A stretch of DNA of 64,000 nucleotides from Bacteroidales bacterium (GTDB lineage Bacteria; Bacteroidota; Bacteroidia; Bacteroidales; UBA932): positions 1-64,000 of the forward strand of contig JAFQAT010000017.1 of NCBI GenBank assembly GCA_017399865.1. Direction: 5' to 3'. Position 1 is the first letter of the stretch, and the number at the start of each line of letters is the position of its first letter. The position numbers and the translations under genes are program-made. This document shows positions 9,880 to 18,453 of the stretch, piece by piece. The notes beneath the pieces were generated by a model, which was not told the origin of the DNA, searched no databases, and worked only from the letters and a program-made list of their open reading frames with translations.

Positions 9880-11865
9880 ATGGCAGTTCTTGAAACAATT
9901 CGTGTAAAGCTCGGCATTTTCATAACAGTGCTCATCGCAGTAGCGCTGTTGTCTTTCATTATCGACCCGAGCACACTTCAGTCTGTGTCATCATCGATGT
10001 CTTCGAAGTATGACGTAGGTGAAATCGACGGAAAGGCGATTTCATATACTGATTTCCAGGCTGATGTAGACAGGTTCACAGTTATCAACGAGATCATGAC
10101 AGGCTCTTCTGTACAGAATGAGGAAATGCAGGTCTCTATCAGAAACGCTGCATGGCAGTCTCTCATTGACAAGCATCTCTTCATCAGAAATGCAAAGGCA
10201 GCAGGTATCAACGTCGGTGAAGAAGAAATCGTAGACATCATCTCAGGTGTCATCGATTCTCCAGTATTTACTCAGAATCCTGCATTCTGCGATGAGAACG
10301 GAGTATTCTCTCCAGCACTTCTCAGCGATTTCGTAAGCTATATCTCAACTGACGAGACAGGACGTCTCCAGATGTACTGGGATTATCTTATTGAATCTGC
10401 TACTAACCAGCAGTATTATGACAAGTATTATTCTCTCTTCGCACAGAGCAATGTCGTGAATCCTCTCATGCTCACAAATGAGATAGAGGCTAACAACAGC
10501 ACCTTCGATGTTGAGTTCGTGATGGTACCTTACGGTTACACACAGGATTCTACAGTCGTGGTTTCTGACAGCGAGATCAAGAAGTATTATGACAGCCACA
10601 AGAAGTTCTTCCAGCAGCCTGCAAGCAGGGATATCGAATATGTAGTGTTCGAGGTGGTTCCTTCAGCTGAAGACATTGCAGCGGCTAACGAAGACCTTGT
10701 AAAGGTTTATGACGAGTTTGCTGCAGCAGAGAACATGAAGAGCTTCCTTCTTGCAAACTCTGACAGACAGTATGATGCAACCTGGTATAAGGCAGGTGAG
10801 CTCAACACTGTAGCGAAGGTTGTCAATGACTTTGTATTCGCTGACAAGGCAAAGGGTGTTTCTGAGGTTCTTTCAAACGGAAACACATTCTATGCAGTAC
10901 GTATCATGGAAGAGGCTATGGTTCCTGATTCAGTGTTCGTGAAGTATGTTCCTGCAACATCTGAGAACGTAGACAGCCTTCTCAACACAGTTGATCCTAT
11001 GTGGATCACTCAGGTTCCTGGTTTCGAGGATGTCATGACTGCAAAGAAGAACAGCAAGGTTACTGTAGGTGGTCTTACATTCGAGGTTGTTGACAGGACT
11101 GCTCCTGTAGCAAAGAAGAGGGTTGCTGTTCTTGAGAAGACAGCTGTTCCAAGCAAAGAGACAGTGAACGGATATTATTCACAGGCAAACACTCTCGCAA
11201 CAAAGTCTGCAGGAAAGTACGAGAACTTCCAGGCAGCCTGCACAGAGGAAGGCGTATATGCACATCCTGTAAACAGAATGCTTGAGAGCGCAAGCCGTCT
11301 CGGTTCCGTAGACCATACAAAGGAAGTTACAAGATGGGCATTCGAAGCTAAGGTCGGTGACGTTTCAAACATCATCACAGTTGACAATAACTACTTCATA
11401 GTAGCTGCCCTCAAGGGTATCCACAAGGAAGGCTATGCTGATGTAAAGGAGGTTGCATCACAGATCAAGAACGTTCTCTATATGGAGAAGGCAGGTGAGA
11501 AGGCCGCTGCTGAAGTAGCGGAGAAGATCGCAGGCAAGGGTTCTATGGAAGCTGTTGCAGAAGCTCTTTCTACTACAGTAAGCACAAAGGAAGGAGTTGC
11601 ATTCTCATCCCTCACTTCACAGGGTCTCGATACTAAGTTCATCGGTGCAGCTTCTGTTGCTGAAGACGGTCAGATCTGCGGTCCTGTAGTAGGAAATGTA
11701 GGAGTATATGTATATAAGGTTACAGGCCGTGATACAGGTGCTTTCTATACAGAGGATGACGCAAAGGCATACGATGCCCAGAAGACACAGTACACGACTC
11801 AGGCAGTAGTTTCTGTAATGATGGAAGATGCCGAGGTCAAGGACAACAGAGCCCGTTTCTTCTAA
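9880..11865 (+). CDS. SurA/PpiD-type peptidyl-prolyl isomerase, membrane-anchored periplasmic foldase
   Basis: The 661-aa protein begins with a short cytoplasmic tail (MAVLETIRVKLG) and one transmembrane helix (residues 13-30, IFITVLIAVALLSFII). The SurA/PpiD N-terminal chaperone domain follows (VGEIDGKAISYTDFQADVDRF... SLIDKHLFIRNAKAAGINVGEEEIVDII). The middle contains parvulin-like segments (YYDSHKKFFQQPASRDIEYVVFEVVPSAEDI and SRLGSVDHTKEVTRWAFEAKVGDVSNIITVDNNYFIVAALKG), and the C-terminus is helical. This layout matches Bacteroidetes PpiD, a chaperone for proteins leaving the Sec translocon. It is the last gene of the coaX operon and is followed by a clear terminator. Confidence 0.88.
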   Translation: MAVLETIRVKLGIFITVLIAVALLSFIIDPSTLQSVSSSMSSKYDVGEIDGKAISYTDFQADVDRFTVINEIMTGSSVQNEEMQVSIRNAAWQSLIDKHLFIRNAKAAGINVGEEEIVDIISGVIDSPVFTQNPAFCDENGVFSPALLSDFVSYISTDETGRLQMYWDYLIESATNQQYYDKYYSLFAQSNVVNPLMLTNEIEANNSTFDVEFVMVPYGYTQDSTVVVSDSEIKKYYDSHKKFFQQPASRDIEYVVFEVVPSAEDIAAANEDLVKVYDEFAAAENMKSFLLANSDRQYDATWYKAGELNTVAKVVNDFVFADKAKGVSEVLSNGNTFYAVRIMEEAMVPDSVFVKYVPATSENVDSLLNTVDPMWITQVPGFEDVMTAKKNSKVTVGGLTFEVVDRTAPVAKKRVAVLEKTAVPSKETVNGYYSQANTLATKSAGKYENFQAACTEEGVYAHPVNRMLESASRLGSVDHTKEVTRWAFEAKVGDVSNIITVDNNYFIVAALKGIHKEGYADVKEVASQIKNVLYMEKAGEKAAAEVAEKIAGKGSMEAVAEALSTTVSTKEGVAFSSLTSQGLDTKFIGAASVAEDGQICGPVVGNVGVYVYKVTGRDTGAFYTEDDAKAYDAQKTQYTTQAVVSVMMEDAEVKDNRARFF

Positions 11866-11891
11866 GACAGACTTTAAATATAATCATATTT

Positions 11892-11932
11892 TCTCCTGAT
11901 GGTCAATGCGACTATCGGGAGATTTTTATTTT
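11892..11932 (+). terminator. Terminator of the coaX-lptC-foldase operon
   Basis: TCTCCTGAT (11892-11900) pairs with ATCGGGAGA (11914-11922) with one G-U pair and a 13-base loop. A T-rich tract (TTTTTATTTTAT) follows directly. Confidence 0.85.
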
Positions 11933-11946
11933 ATGAATGTTAAAAA

Positions 11947-11978
11947 TTTGGAAATATTTATATTGAAATCTATATTTG
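11947..11978 (+). promoter_or_regulatory. Promoter of the 11995-16196 envelope operon
   Basis: TTTG (11947-11950), 20 bases, then TATATTTG (11971-11978): a full match to the Bacteroidetes -33/-7 promoter. The ATG follows 16 bases later. Confidence 0.75.
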
Positions 11979-11994
11979 TAAAAATCCCATTATT

Positions 11995-12636
11995 ATGAAA
12001 AGACTTCTTATACTCATCACTGCCTTTTTTACGATCTGTGGCAGTGCGATTGCTCAGGACCAGACCGGGTTATCAAAGAAACAGATGCGTGAAATAAGAA
12101 AGATTTCAAAGACTCTAGCAAAGAAGAACATAAAAGAGGGATGGGAACTCATAGAGTCTACGACGATGCGTAAGGCTGTTGAGCAACTTCAGATCAGAAA
12201 GGCTCAGAAATGTCAGGAAATAGTAGGCATTACCTATGGTAAGAAGGATATGGTTGTTGCAAAGACCGCAGCCAGAAACGCAGCCATAAATGAATATGCC
12301 GAATATTGCAGATCAATAGTGACAGCTCGGATAAATACTGATATAAAGGATATTTCCGGGGAAGAAGCCAATAATCTGGTTGCCGGATATCTAAGAGAGG
12401 TCGCAATGGAAATGGATGGCGAACTTCAGCCTGTATATTCTCTTTTCCGTCGTGACAGGAAAGGTAAAATAGATGTCAAGATATATTATGTAGTAGATGT
12501 TGACAATGCTCTTGCTGCAAGAAGAAAGGCACTTGAAAATGCTGCAAGAGAGATGGACCTTTCCAACAGGTTCGGTGATAGGATATCGGATTTTGTCGTA
12601 AAAGGATATGATGATCTCAAGACTATTGGAGAATAG
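11995..12636 (+). CDS. Secreted protein of unknown function, first gene of an envelope operon
   Basis: The 213-aa protein has a signal peptide ending near GSAIAQ (residues 1-20). A charged helical region follows (LSKKQMREIRKISKTLAKKNIKEGWELIES), then a domain with KTAARNAAINEYAEYCRS and KIYYVVDVDNALAARRKALENAA. The repeated A..A..A helix and the following strand resemble LPP20-type lipoproteins, but it lacks a lipobox Cys. Spacing to the next gene is two bases, so the two are surely cotranscribed. Function is not recognised; a periplasmic location is the only supported statement. Confidence 0.7.
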   Translation: MKRLLILITAFFTICGSAIAQDQTGLSKKQMREIRKISKTLAKKNIKEGWELIESTTMRKAVEQLQIRKAQKCQEIVGITYGKKDMVVAKTAARNAAINEYAEYCRSIVTARINTDIKDISGEEANNLVAGYLREVAMEMDGELQPVYSLFRRDRKGKIDVKIYYVVDVDNALAARRKALENAAREMDLSNRFGDRISDFVVKGYDDLKTIGE

Positions 12637-12638
12637 TT

Positions 12639-13508
12639 ATGAAACGAAGTGTATTTCTTTGTCTTCTGACCTTGATCGTATGTTTTTCTGCAAATTCACA
12701 GACTTACAGGTCAGAAAGGACCAGACCTGCTTGGATACGTAACCAGCCTGTTCCTTCAAACGAAACATTCGTATATTCACTCCATCATGACTATGCATCT
12801 GCTGTAGATGAAGCGAGAACCAAGTGTCTTAACGATCTTATATTCAGCAGTGGATTTGAAAAAGGAATGGTCGTTGTTACTGATGTCAATACAACTATAT
12901 CCTCTTCAATGATTTGGCAAGGAGACAGACTTGTGGAAAATGATGAGGATTCATTCGTTGCCAATACTTCAATGAAAGGAAAGGAACACCCATTATCTGT
13001 AAGGAGAGTTGCAGAGTATTGGGAAAGGGACAGATACACAGGCCAGTACCATATGTATGTCCTGTATGAACGTTCCGTGGGTGAAATGGAGCCTAAGTTC
13101 GATAATGTCCGTATTACTGACAGATACGGGGCAGGTGCTTTCTGCAGATCCATAATTCCCGGATGGGGTCAGATATATAAAGGCTCGACTGTAAAGGGAA
13201 TCCTTATGTTCGGTGGAGTCGCTTTGACGGCAGGTACTGCGCTCATGACTGAAGGAATGAGAAAGTCTTATACAGACAAGATGAACATCTGTCTCGGAAA
13301 CAATAGTACTGCGGACGATTCCAAAGCTCAGGCATTCTATACTCTCTCACAAAATATGGAATTATACAGGAATTTATCCATAGGAGCATGTGCTGCCATA
13401 TATATTTATAACCTGATTGATGCTGCAGTGGCTCCAGGCGCTGCAAGAATAGTTCCTGTCATTTCTCCTGGAGGCGGTGTAGGAGTAGGTTATTCTAAAA
13501 AATTCTGA
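12639..13508 (+). CDS. LPP20-like / DUF5683-like envelope protein
   Basis: The 289-aa protein has a signal peptide (CLLTLIVCFSANSQ). The N-terminal half has PAWIRNQPVPSNETFVYSLHHDYASAVDEARTKCLNDL, like LPP20-type domains that begin with a Trp-containing segment and an Ala-rich helix. The C-terminal half has RSIIPGWGQIYKGSTVKGILMFGGVALTAG and a second hydrophobic stretch (SIGACAAIYIYNLIDAA). That arrangement is characteristic of the DUF5683 membrane module of Bacteroidetes (PGxGQxYxG motif, two membrane helices). It is probably anchored in a membrane and works with the preceding gene, which shares the Ala-rich helix theme. Function unknown. Confidence 0.7.
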   Translation: MKRSVFLCLLTLIVCFSANSQTYRSERTRPAWIRNQPVPSNETFVYSLHHDYASAVDEARTKCLNDLIFSSGFEKGMVVVTDVNTTISSSMIWQGDRLVENDEDSFVANTSMKGKEHPLSVRRVAEYWERDRYTGQYHMYVLYERSVGEMEPKFDNVRITDRYGAGAFCRSIIPGWGQIYKGSTVKGILMFGGVALTAGTALMTEGMRKSYTDKMNICLGNNSTADDSKAQAFYTLSQNMELYRNLSIGACAAIYIYNLIDAAVAPGAARIVPVISPGGGVGVGYSKKF

Positions 13509-13510
13509 TT

Positions 13511-15685
13511 ATGAAAAGACTGTTTGCTGTTTTCTTCATGCTTCCTTTGCTGGTGGCATGTCCTTCTGTCGATGATATACCTGATTTCAATGGAGCTGTC
13601 AATGGTACTGTTATGTATAAGGATCAGCCTCTTGAAGGAGTGGAGATCGCTCTTTCTCCTGGAGGAATAACTTTCGTTACAAAAAGTGACGGTACATATT
13701 TCTTTGAAGATCTAGTTTCCGGAGCCTATACCCTCACATACAGGAAAAAGGGATACAAGACAGTCACCAAGAACGTGAACATATCTGCAGGAACCAATAT
13801 TCTTGTAGAAATCAATATGGAAATTGACGGAAATCTTGTCACAGCCGATACTGGTATATTGAACTTCGGAAAGCAGTCCAAGGTCATGACTTTCAATATA
13901 GTAAATCAGCTGGATAGGGTAGTGTCATGGGAAATCCGTCAGGATAATCTTCCTGCATGGGTGTCGTTCAAGTCTCTCTCGGGAGATGTACCTGCCAATA
14001 GTCAGAACCCTGTTTCCGTGACTGTCGACAGATCTAAGGTAAAAGGTGAAACGGATTCTTTTTCTTTGGATATTGATATTTCTACAGGAAATGCACTTTC
14101 AGTCAAGGTGAATGTTGAAGCAGGAAAGATTCCGAAGATAGAAATAAGCCCTATCGCAATAGGATATGATTATTATCAGATGGAATTCATCAGGGGAGAA
14201 AACTGTACCAGATATTGTCTTGGCGACGACCTTACCGCCGATATCGATATAGCGACCATCATGAAGAACGGCACTTACTACGATGTAGACTGCGGCATTG
14301 AATTCAACTGCCAGCAATATCCTGGGGTGACCCATTATCTTTATGTAATACCTTTCAACGAATTCGACCAGCATGGAGAAATGGAAGTCTATAAGATTTC
14401 TCTTGACGAGGAACCTGAACCGGAAGTGTATACGGAACTTAAGGATATCAAGACGCCTGGTACATATAATGTCAAGGATGCTGTGGTTGCGTACGCAGAT
14501 GGAAGATTATGTGTCATAGGTGACTATGAAGATGCAGTTCCTTTCTTCTATATGTATTTCGACAATACATATACATCATCACTTCCTCAACAAGGAGATG
14601 TTCTGGATATCACTTGTGATGTAATATCTTTCCATAATGTATTGGAATTCCTGAATCCGCAGTTTACCGTCACAGGAAAAAAGAATCTGGAAGATTATGA
14701 ATTTACTGGCGGATTGTCTGATTTTTTCGAATCCGCGATAGAAGATGGAAATGATATGACCGCCTACTGTTCCTCATCGGATCCAGGAGTCAGATATATG
14801 TATGTCAGGGGAAGTGTAGTTAAATCAGGACAATATTATGACCTTATGGTTGACGGAACTTCAATCATCGGAAATCTTAAGGCATCAGACAAAAGCATCT
14901 TTTCAAAGTATATTGGCAAGACGATAGATGTGGAAGGGCTTGCGATAGGTTATGACGGACAGTTTCTGGACATCATTGTTGTCGGGATTGAAGAGGTGGA
15001 AATGCCTAAGCCTACCCTGGAGTCATATATGGGATATTGGAATGCTACAGCTTATAACATAAATAAAGAAGAGTGGGAGACATGGGATAACCTGTATATG
15101 TACTCTCATGAAGACAGCGAGACAGGAGAAGTCCGTGTCTCTTTTGAAAACTGGATGTTCGGATATCCGTATTATTATTTCGGAACTTTAGGATACTATG
15201 ATGAATCGACAGGAAATATTATTCTGGAAGGAAACTGGAGTACCGGATCATACAGATACAAGGACAGTGATGATGAATACAGATCATATTTTATATTGTT
15301 TTATGCTGAAGGTGGTATAGATGATAATATCTATTATATAAAGCCTTCCAGGTCGGAAATGGCGACAGCTGTACTGAAATATACTGATGATCAGTGGAAC
15401 GATATGATATTTACCGGAGACGAAGAGTATCCTGATGAAAACGGAAGAGTGGCGAACAGTGTTTCTTTCGAGATAAAGAACATTACTACCGGTGAATACG
15501 AAGGATGGTATCCTGTATATAAGGACATAACTTTCACGCGTTCATCAAACCCTCCTGCAGAAGCTGCTTATGCAAGGTCTCAAAGTGGAAAAAAGCCTCG
15601 CAACTGCGTCGAAATCGACCAGTCCGATGCTCCGAGGGCCTTTGATGCACGAAGATTCTTCGTAAAGGTTCCGCAGAATCATTGA
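13511..15685 (+). CDS. Surface lipoprotein with carboxypeptidase-regulatory-like and BACON-like domains
   Basis: The 724-aa protein has a signal peptide with a lipobox (LPLLVAC). Residues 28-105 form a carboxypeptidase-D regulatory-like fold (VNGTVMYKDQPLEGVEIALSPGG...GTYFFEDLVSGAYTLTYRKKGYK). A BACON-like stretch follows (LNFGKQSKVMTFNIVNQLDRVVSWEIRQDNLPAWVSF). The rest is acidic and aromatic, with many Y, D and E, and no recognised enzyme motif. The C-terminal 45 residues are basic and polar. Such proteins are usually exposed at the outer membrane and bind carbohydrate or protein. The gene starts two bases after the preceding stop, so the three genes form a tight unit. Confidence 0.7.
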   Translation: MKRLFAVFFMLPLLVACPSVDDIPDFNGAVNGTVMYKDQPLEGVEIALSPGGITFVTKSDGTYFFEDLVSGAYTLTYRKKGYKTVTKNVNISAGTNILVEINMEIDGNLVTADTGILNFGKQSKVMTFNIVNQLDRVVSWEIRQDNLPAWVSFKSLSGDVPANSQNPVSVTVDRSKVKGETDSFSLDIDISTGNALSVKVNVEAGKIPKIEISPIAIGYDYYQMEFIRGENCTRYCLGDDLTADIDIATIMKNGTYYDVDCGIEFNCQQYPGVTHYLYVIPFNEFDQHGEMEVYKISLDEEPEPEVYTELKDIKTPGTYNVKDAVVAYADGRLCVIGDYEDAVPFFYMYFDNTYTSSLPQQGDVLDITCDVISFHNVLEFLNPQFTVTGKKNLEDYEFTGGLSDFFESAIEDGNDMTAYCSSSDPGVRYMYVRGSVVKSGQYYDLMVDGTSIIGNLKASDKSIFSKYIGKTIDVEGLAIGYDGQFLDIIVVGIEEVEMPKPTLESYMGYWNATAYNINKEEWETWDNLYMYSHEDSETGEVRVSFENWMFGYPYYYFGTLGYYDESTGNIILEGNWSTGSYRYKDSDDEYRSYFILFYAEGGIDDNIYYIKPSRSEMATAVLKYTDDQWNDMIFTGDEEYPDENGRVANSVSFEIKNITTGEYEGWYPVYKDITFTRSSNPPAEAAYARSQSGKKPRNCVEIDQSDAPRAFDARRFFVKVPQNH

Positions 15686-15692
15686 TCAAATC

Positions 15693-16196
15693 ATGAGAAG
15701 GGTATCTGCAGTGATTGCGGTTCTGACGATACTGTCGGGATGCATCAAGGAGAGGCAGGCGGGAGCCGACCTGAAGGTCGGGGACTTCCTGCCGGATTTC
15801 GAAGTTGTAATGAATGACGGAACGGTTGTCACTGACGAACAGTTGAAGGAGTCTGTATCCATAATCATGTTCTTCCATACATCATGTCCTGATTGCCAGC
15901 AGACTCTTCCGCATATGCAGAAGGTGTATGACGATTATGTCTCAGAAGGGGTCAGAATAGCCCTTATCAGCAGGGATGAATCAAGGCAAAGCATTGAGTC
16001 ATTCTGGCAGGAAAAGTCGCTGAAAATGCCTTATTCTGCCCAAAATGACCGGAAAGTCTACGAGAAGTTCGCAAGAGAACGCATACCAAGGGTATATGTA
16101 AACGAAAAGGGCGGGACCATCCGGTATATATTTACCGACAATCCCAACCCTTCGTATGAAGATATAAGTTCTGCTATAGAACAGATTATACGTTGA
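15693..16196 (+). CDS. TlpA/AhpC-TSA-type thiol-disulfide lipoprotein
   Basis: The 167-aa protein has a lipoprotein signal peptide (VLTILSGC) and a thioredoxin fold. It shows VGDFLPDFEVVMNDGTVV at the start of the fold, the redox motif CPDC in HTSCPDCQQTLPHM near residue 66, and the cis-proline loop ERIPRVYVNEKG. It probably reduces or exchanges disulfides in the periplasm. Last gene of the operon starting at 11995. Its final 11 bases overlap the 3' end of ychF on the opposite strand. Confidence 0.85.
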   Translation: MRRVSAVIAVLTILSGCIKERQAGADLKVGDFLPDFEVVMNDGTVVTDEQLKESVSIIMFFHTSCPDCQQTLPHMQKVYDDYVSEGVRIALISRDESRQSIESFWQEKSLKMPYSAQNDRKVYEKFARERIPRVYVNEKGGTIRYIFTDNPNPSYEDISSAIEQIIR

Positions 16197-17289
16197 ACAG
16201 GAAATGCATGATATCTCCGTCCTGAACGACATATTCCTTGCCTTCCACTCCCAGCTTGCCTGCCGCACGGCATGCGGCTTCTGACTTCAGTGTCACGAAG
16301 TCATCATACTTGATGACTTCGGCGCGGATGAATCCCTTCTCGAAATCGGTGTGGATGACGCCGGCTGCCTTCGGAGCCTTGTCGCCCTTGTTTATGGTCC
16401 ATGCGCGGCACTCGTCTGCACCCGCAGTGAAATATGTACGGAGGTTCAGAAGCGAATACGCACTCTGGATAAGTCTCACTACTCCGGACTCCTCAAGACC
16501 CATTTCCTCAAGGAACATCTGACGCTCTTCGTAGCTTTCCAGCTCTGCGATGTCGGACTCGATCTTCGCTGCGATCACAAGGATCTCCGCATCCTCGTCC
16601 TTTACCGCCTCACGGACCTGATCAACATACTTGTTTCCGGTCTTGGCAGAAGCCTCGTCCACGTTGCAGACGTACATCACAGGCTTGTTGGTAAGAAGGA
16701 AAAGTTCCTTTGCAAGCTGTTCTTCTTCAGGATTCTCAGGCTTTACAGTGCGGCATGACTTTCCCTGCTGGAGCGCGTCCCTGTATCTGCAGAGAAGCTC
16801 GAAAAGCTTCTTCGCATTCTTGTCTCCTCCGGTCTGCGCCTGCTTCTGTACCTTTGCAATGCGGTTCTCTACTGTCTCAAGGTCCTTCAGCTGAAGTTCC
16901 ATATCAATGACTTCCTTGTCACGGACAGGATCCACGCTTCCATCAACATGTACAATATTGGCATCATCAAAACATCTGAGCACATGGAGGATCGCATCAG
17001 TCTCCCTGATGTTCGCAAGGAACTGGTTTCCGAGACCCTCTCCCTTGCTGGCACCCTTTACAAGTCCGGCGATATCCACAATCTCCACTGTAGCGGGAAC
17101 AACTCTTTTAGGGTTGCAGAGGCTTTCCAGGACTTCAAGACGCTTGTCCGGTACGATCGTGGAGCCGATGTTCGGCTCGATCGTACAGAAAGGGAAGTTC
17201 GCGCTCTGGGCCTTTCCTGAACTTACACAGTTGAACAAAGTTGATTTTCCCACATTAGGGAGTCCTACGATACCGCATTTAAGTGCCAT
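16186..17289 (-). CDS. ychF: Redox-regulated ATPase YchF (Obg-like)
   Basis: The 367-aa protein is full length for the family. It is an Obg-family P-loop NTPase that prefers ATP and associates with ribosomes. It shows G1 GLPNVGKSTLFN at residues 8-19, G2/G3 NIGSTIVPD and VDIAGLVKGASKGEGLGNQFLANIRE, the degenerate NVDE segment, and the C-terminal TGS domain (LRTYFTAGADECRAWTINKGDKAPKAAGVIHTDFEKGFIRAEV). It is transcribed alone, with a TAAATTTG box at 17337-17344. Confidence 0.97.
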   Translation of the reverse strand: MALKCGIVGLPNVGKSTLFNCVSSGKAQSANFPFCTIEPNIGSTIVPDKRLEVLESLCNPKRVVPATVEIVDIAGLVKGASKGEGLGNQFLANIRETDAILHVLRCFDDANIVHVDGSVDPVRDKEVIDMELQLKDLETVENRIAKVQKQAQTGGDKNAKKLFELLCRYRDALQQGKSCRTVKPENPEEEQLAKELFLLTNKPVMYVCNVDEASAKTGNKYVDQVREAVKDEDAEILVIAAKIESDIAELESYEERQMFLEEMGLEESGVVRLIQSAYSLLNLRTYFTAGADECRAWTINKGDKAPKAAGVIHTDFEKGFIRAEVIKYDDFVTLKSEAACRAAGKLGVEGKEYVVQDGDIMHFLFNV

Positions 17290-17336
17290 CTTTCTTTATT
17301 TTTTAGTGAAAAATACTCTTTTGTTTAATCAGGGCG

Positions 17337-17344
17337 CAAATTTA
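17337..17344 (-). promoter_or_regulatory. Probable ychF -7 promoter box
   Basis: On the minus strand the sequence is TAAATTTG, matching TAnnTTTG, 47 bases upstream of the ychF ATG. No convincing -33 element is visible. Confidence 0.45.
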
Positions 17345-17445
17345 CGCTAACTTTTTCTTTTTCTTATCCTTATTTCCGTTTTTTAGCCTAAGTTTTTCTG
17401 TTTTTTATCATCAGTCTTCCGGATCTTCATCATATTTGTCCGGTT

Positions 17446-18405
17446 ATGGGAAGAATGGTTATATTTCTGGTGTCCTTGCTTCTGAGCCTCGCTTGCGCGG
17501 CTCAGGAAAGGGACAGCGTGCTGGCGGTGTTCTGGAATCTGGAGAATTTCTTTGACCATGTCGACCAGGGGACAGGTGAGTCGGATGCGGAATTCTCTTC
17601 GATGGGGGCAAGACACTGGTCGAAGAAGAAATTCCACCGCAAATGCGACAATATAGCGAAAACCCTTCTTTGGATGCAGGACCGGTACGGACGTATGCCT
17701 GATGTTGTCGGATTTGCCGAGATAGAAAACAAAGGCGTTCTATACAAACTGCTGAATACCACCTTGTTGCGGAAATATGATTACGAAATCGTCCACCATG
17801 ACTCCGGAGACCGGAGGGGGATCGACGTGGCCCTGATCTACCGCCGTTCGTCCTTCCGGCTTGTATCGGAATCATTGAAGACCCCGTCCGGCCTTTCCAC
17901 CCGCGACATCCTTCATGTCTGTCTTGAAGACCTTCAAGGCAGGTCCATGCATTTCATAGTGAACCACCATCCGTCCAAGTTCGGCGGGTCGAAGGAATCC
18001 GACGACCGCAGGAAGACAGTCATGACGGAGCTCAAGCAGATGTGCGACTCTCTTTCGGAGGTTTCGGATGCGCCCATAGTCGCCATGGGCGACTTCAATG
18101 ACAACCCGGACGGACCGGCCTTCGGCATCATAGAAGGCACATTGGCAAACAAAGGCACGGAACTTCATGATAAAGGCGAAGGCAGCATCAGATACGAAGG
18201 CCGATGGGATCTGATCGATATGTTCATGGTCAGTCCGCAGGCGGATACCTTGACACAGATGCATGTATGCCGGATTCCTTTCCTAATGACATGGGAAAGG
18301 AAGCATCCCGGTGAAAAGCCCCTGAGGACGTATTCAGGCCCCTGTTACGTCGGAGGAGTCAGTGACCATTGTCCCATTATTCTTTGGTATTTCAAAGACA
18401 ATTAG
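17446..18405 (+). CDS. Secreted endonuclease/exonuclease/phosphatase-family protein
   Basis: The 319-aa protein begins with a signal peptide (VIFLVSLLLSLACAAQ). Its EEP (DNase I-like) fold has the motifs VFWNLENFFDHVD, GFAEIENKG (metal-binding Glu), VNHHPSKFGGS, MGDFNDNPDG (Asp/Asn catalytic pair) and the closing SDHCPII (Asp-His). Enzymes of this fold cleave phosphodiester bonds in DNA, RNA, inositol phosphates or lipids; the substrate is not evident. Export suggests periplasmic or extracellular nutrient scavenging. A second EEP domain occurs at the end of the GH89 protein at 37324-40227, but the two are not close copies. Confidence 0.87.
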   Translation: MGRMVIFLVSLLLSLACAAQERDSVLAVFWNLENFFDHVDQGTGESDAEFSSMGARHWSKKKFHRKCDNIAKTLLWMQDRYGRMPDVVGFAEIENKGVLYKLLNTTLLRKYDYEIVHHDSGDRRGIDVALIYRRSSFRLVSESLKTPSGLSTRDILHVCLEDLQGRSMHFIVNHHPSKFGGSKESDDRRKTVMTELKQMCDSLSEVSDAPIVAMGDFNDNPDGPAFGIIEGTLANKGTELHDKGEGSIRYEGRWDLIDMFMVSPQADTLTQMHVCRIPFLMTWERKHPGEKPLRTYSGPCYVGGVSDHCPIILWYFKDN

Positions 18406-18413
18406 TACATTTG
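18383..18413 (+). promoter_or_regulatory. galK promoter
   Basis: TTTG (18383-18386), 19 bases, TACATTTG (18406-18413): a complete -33/-7 pair overlapping the stop of the preceding gene, about 40 bases before the galK ATG. Confidence 0.8.
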
Positions 18414-18453
18414 CTATGTTAATCGCATAGATAATAAACAAAACAAATACACC

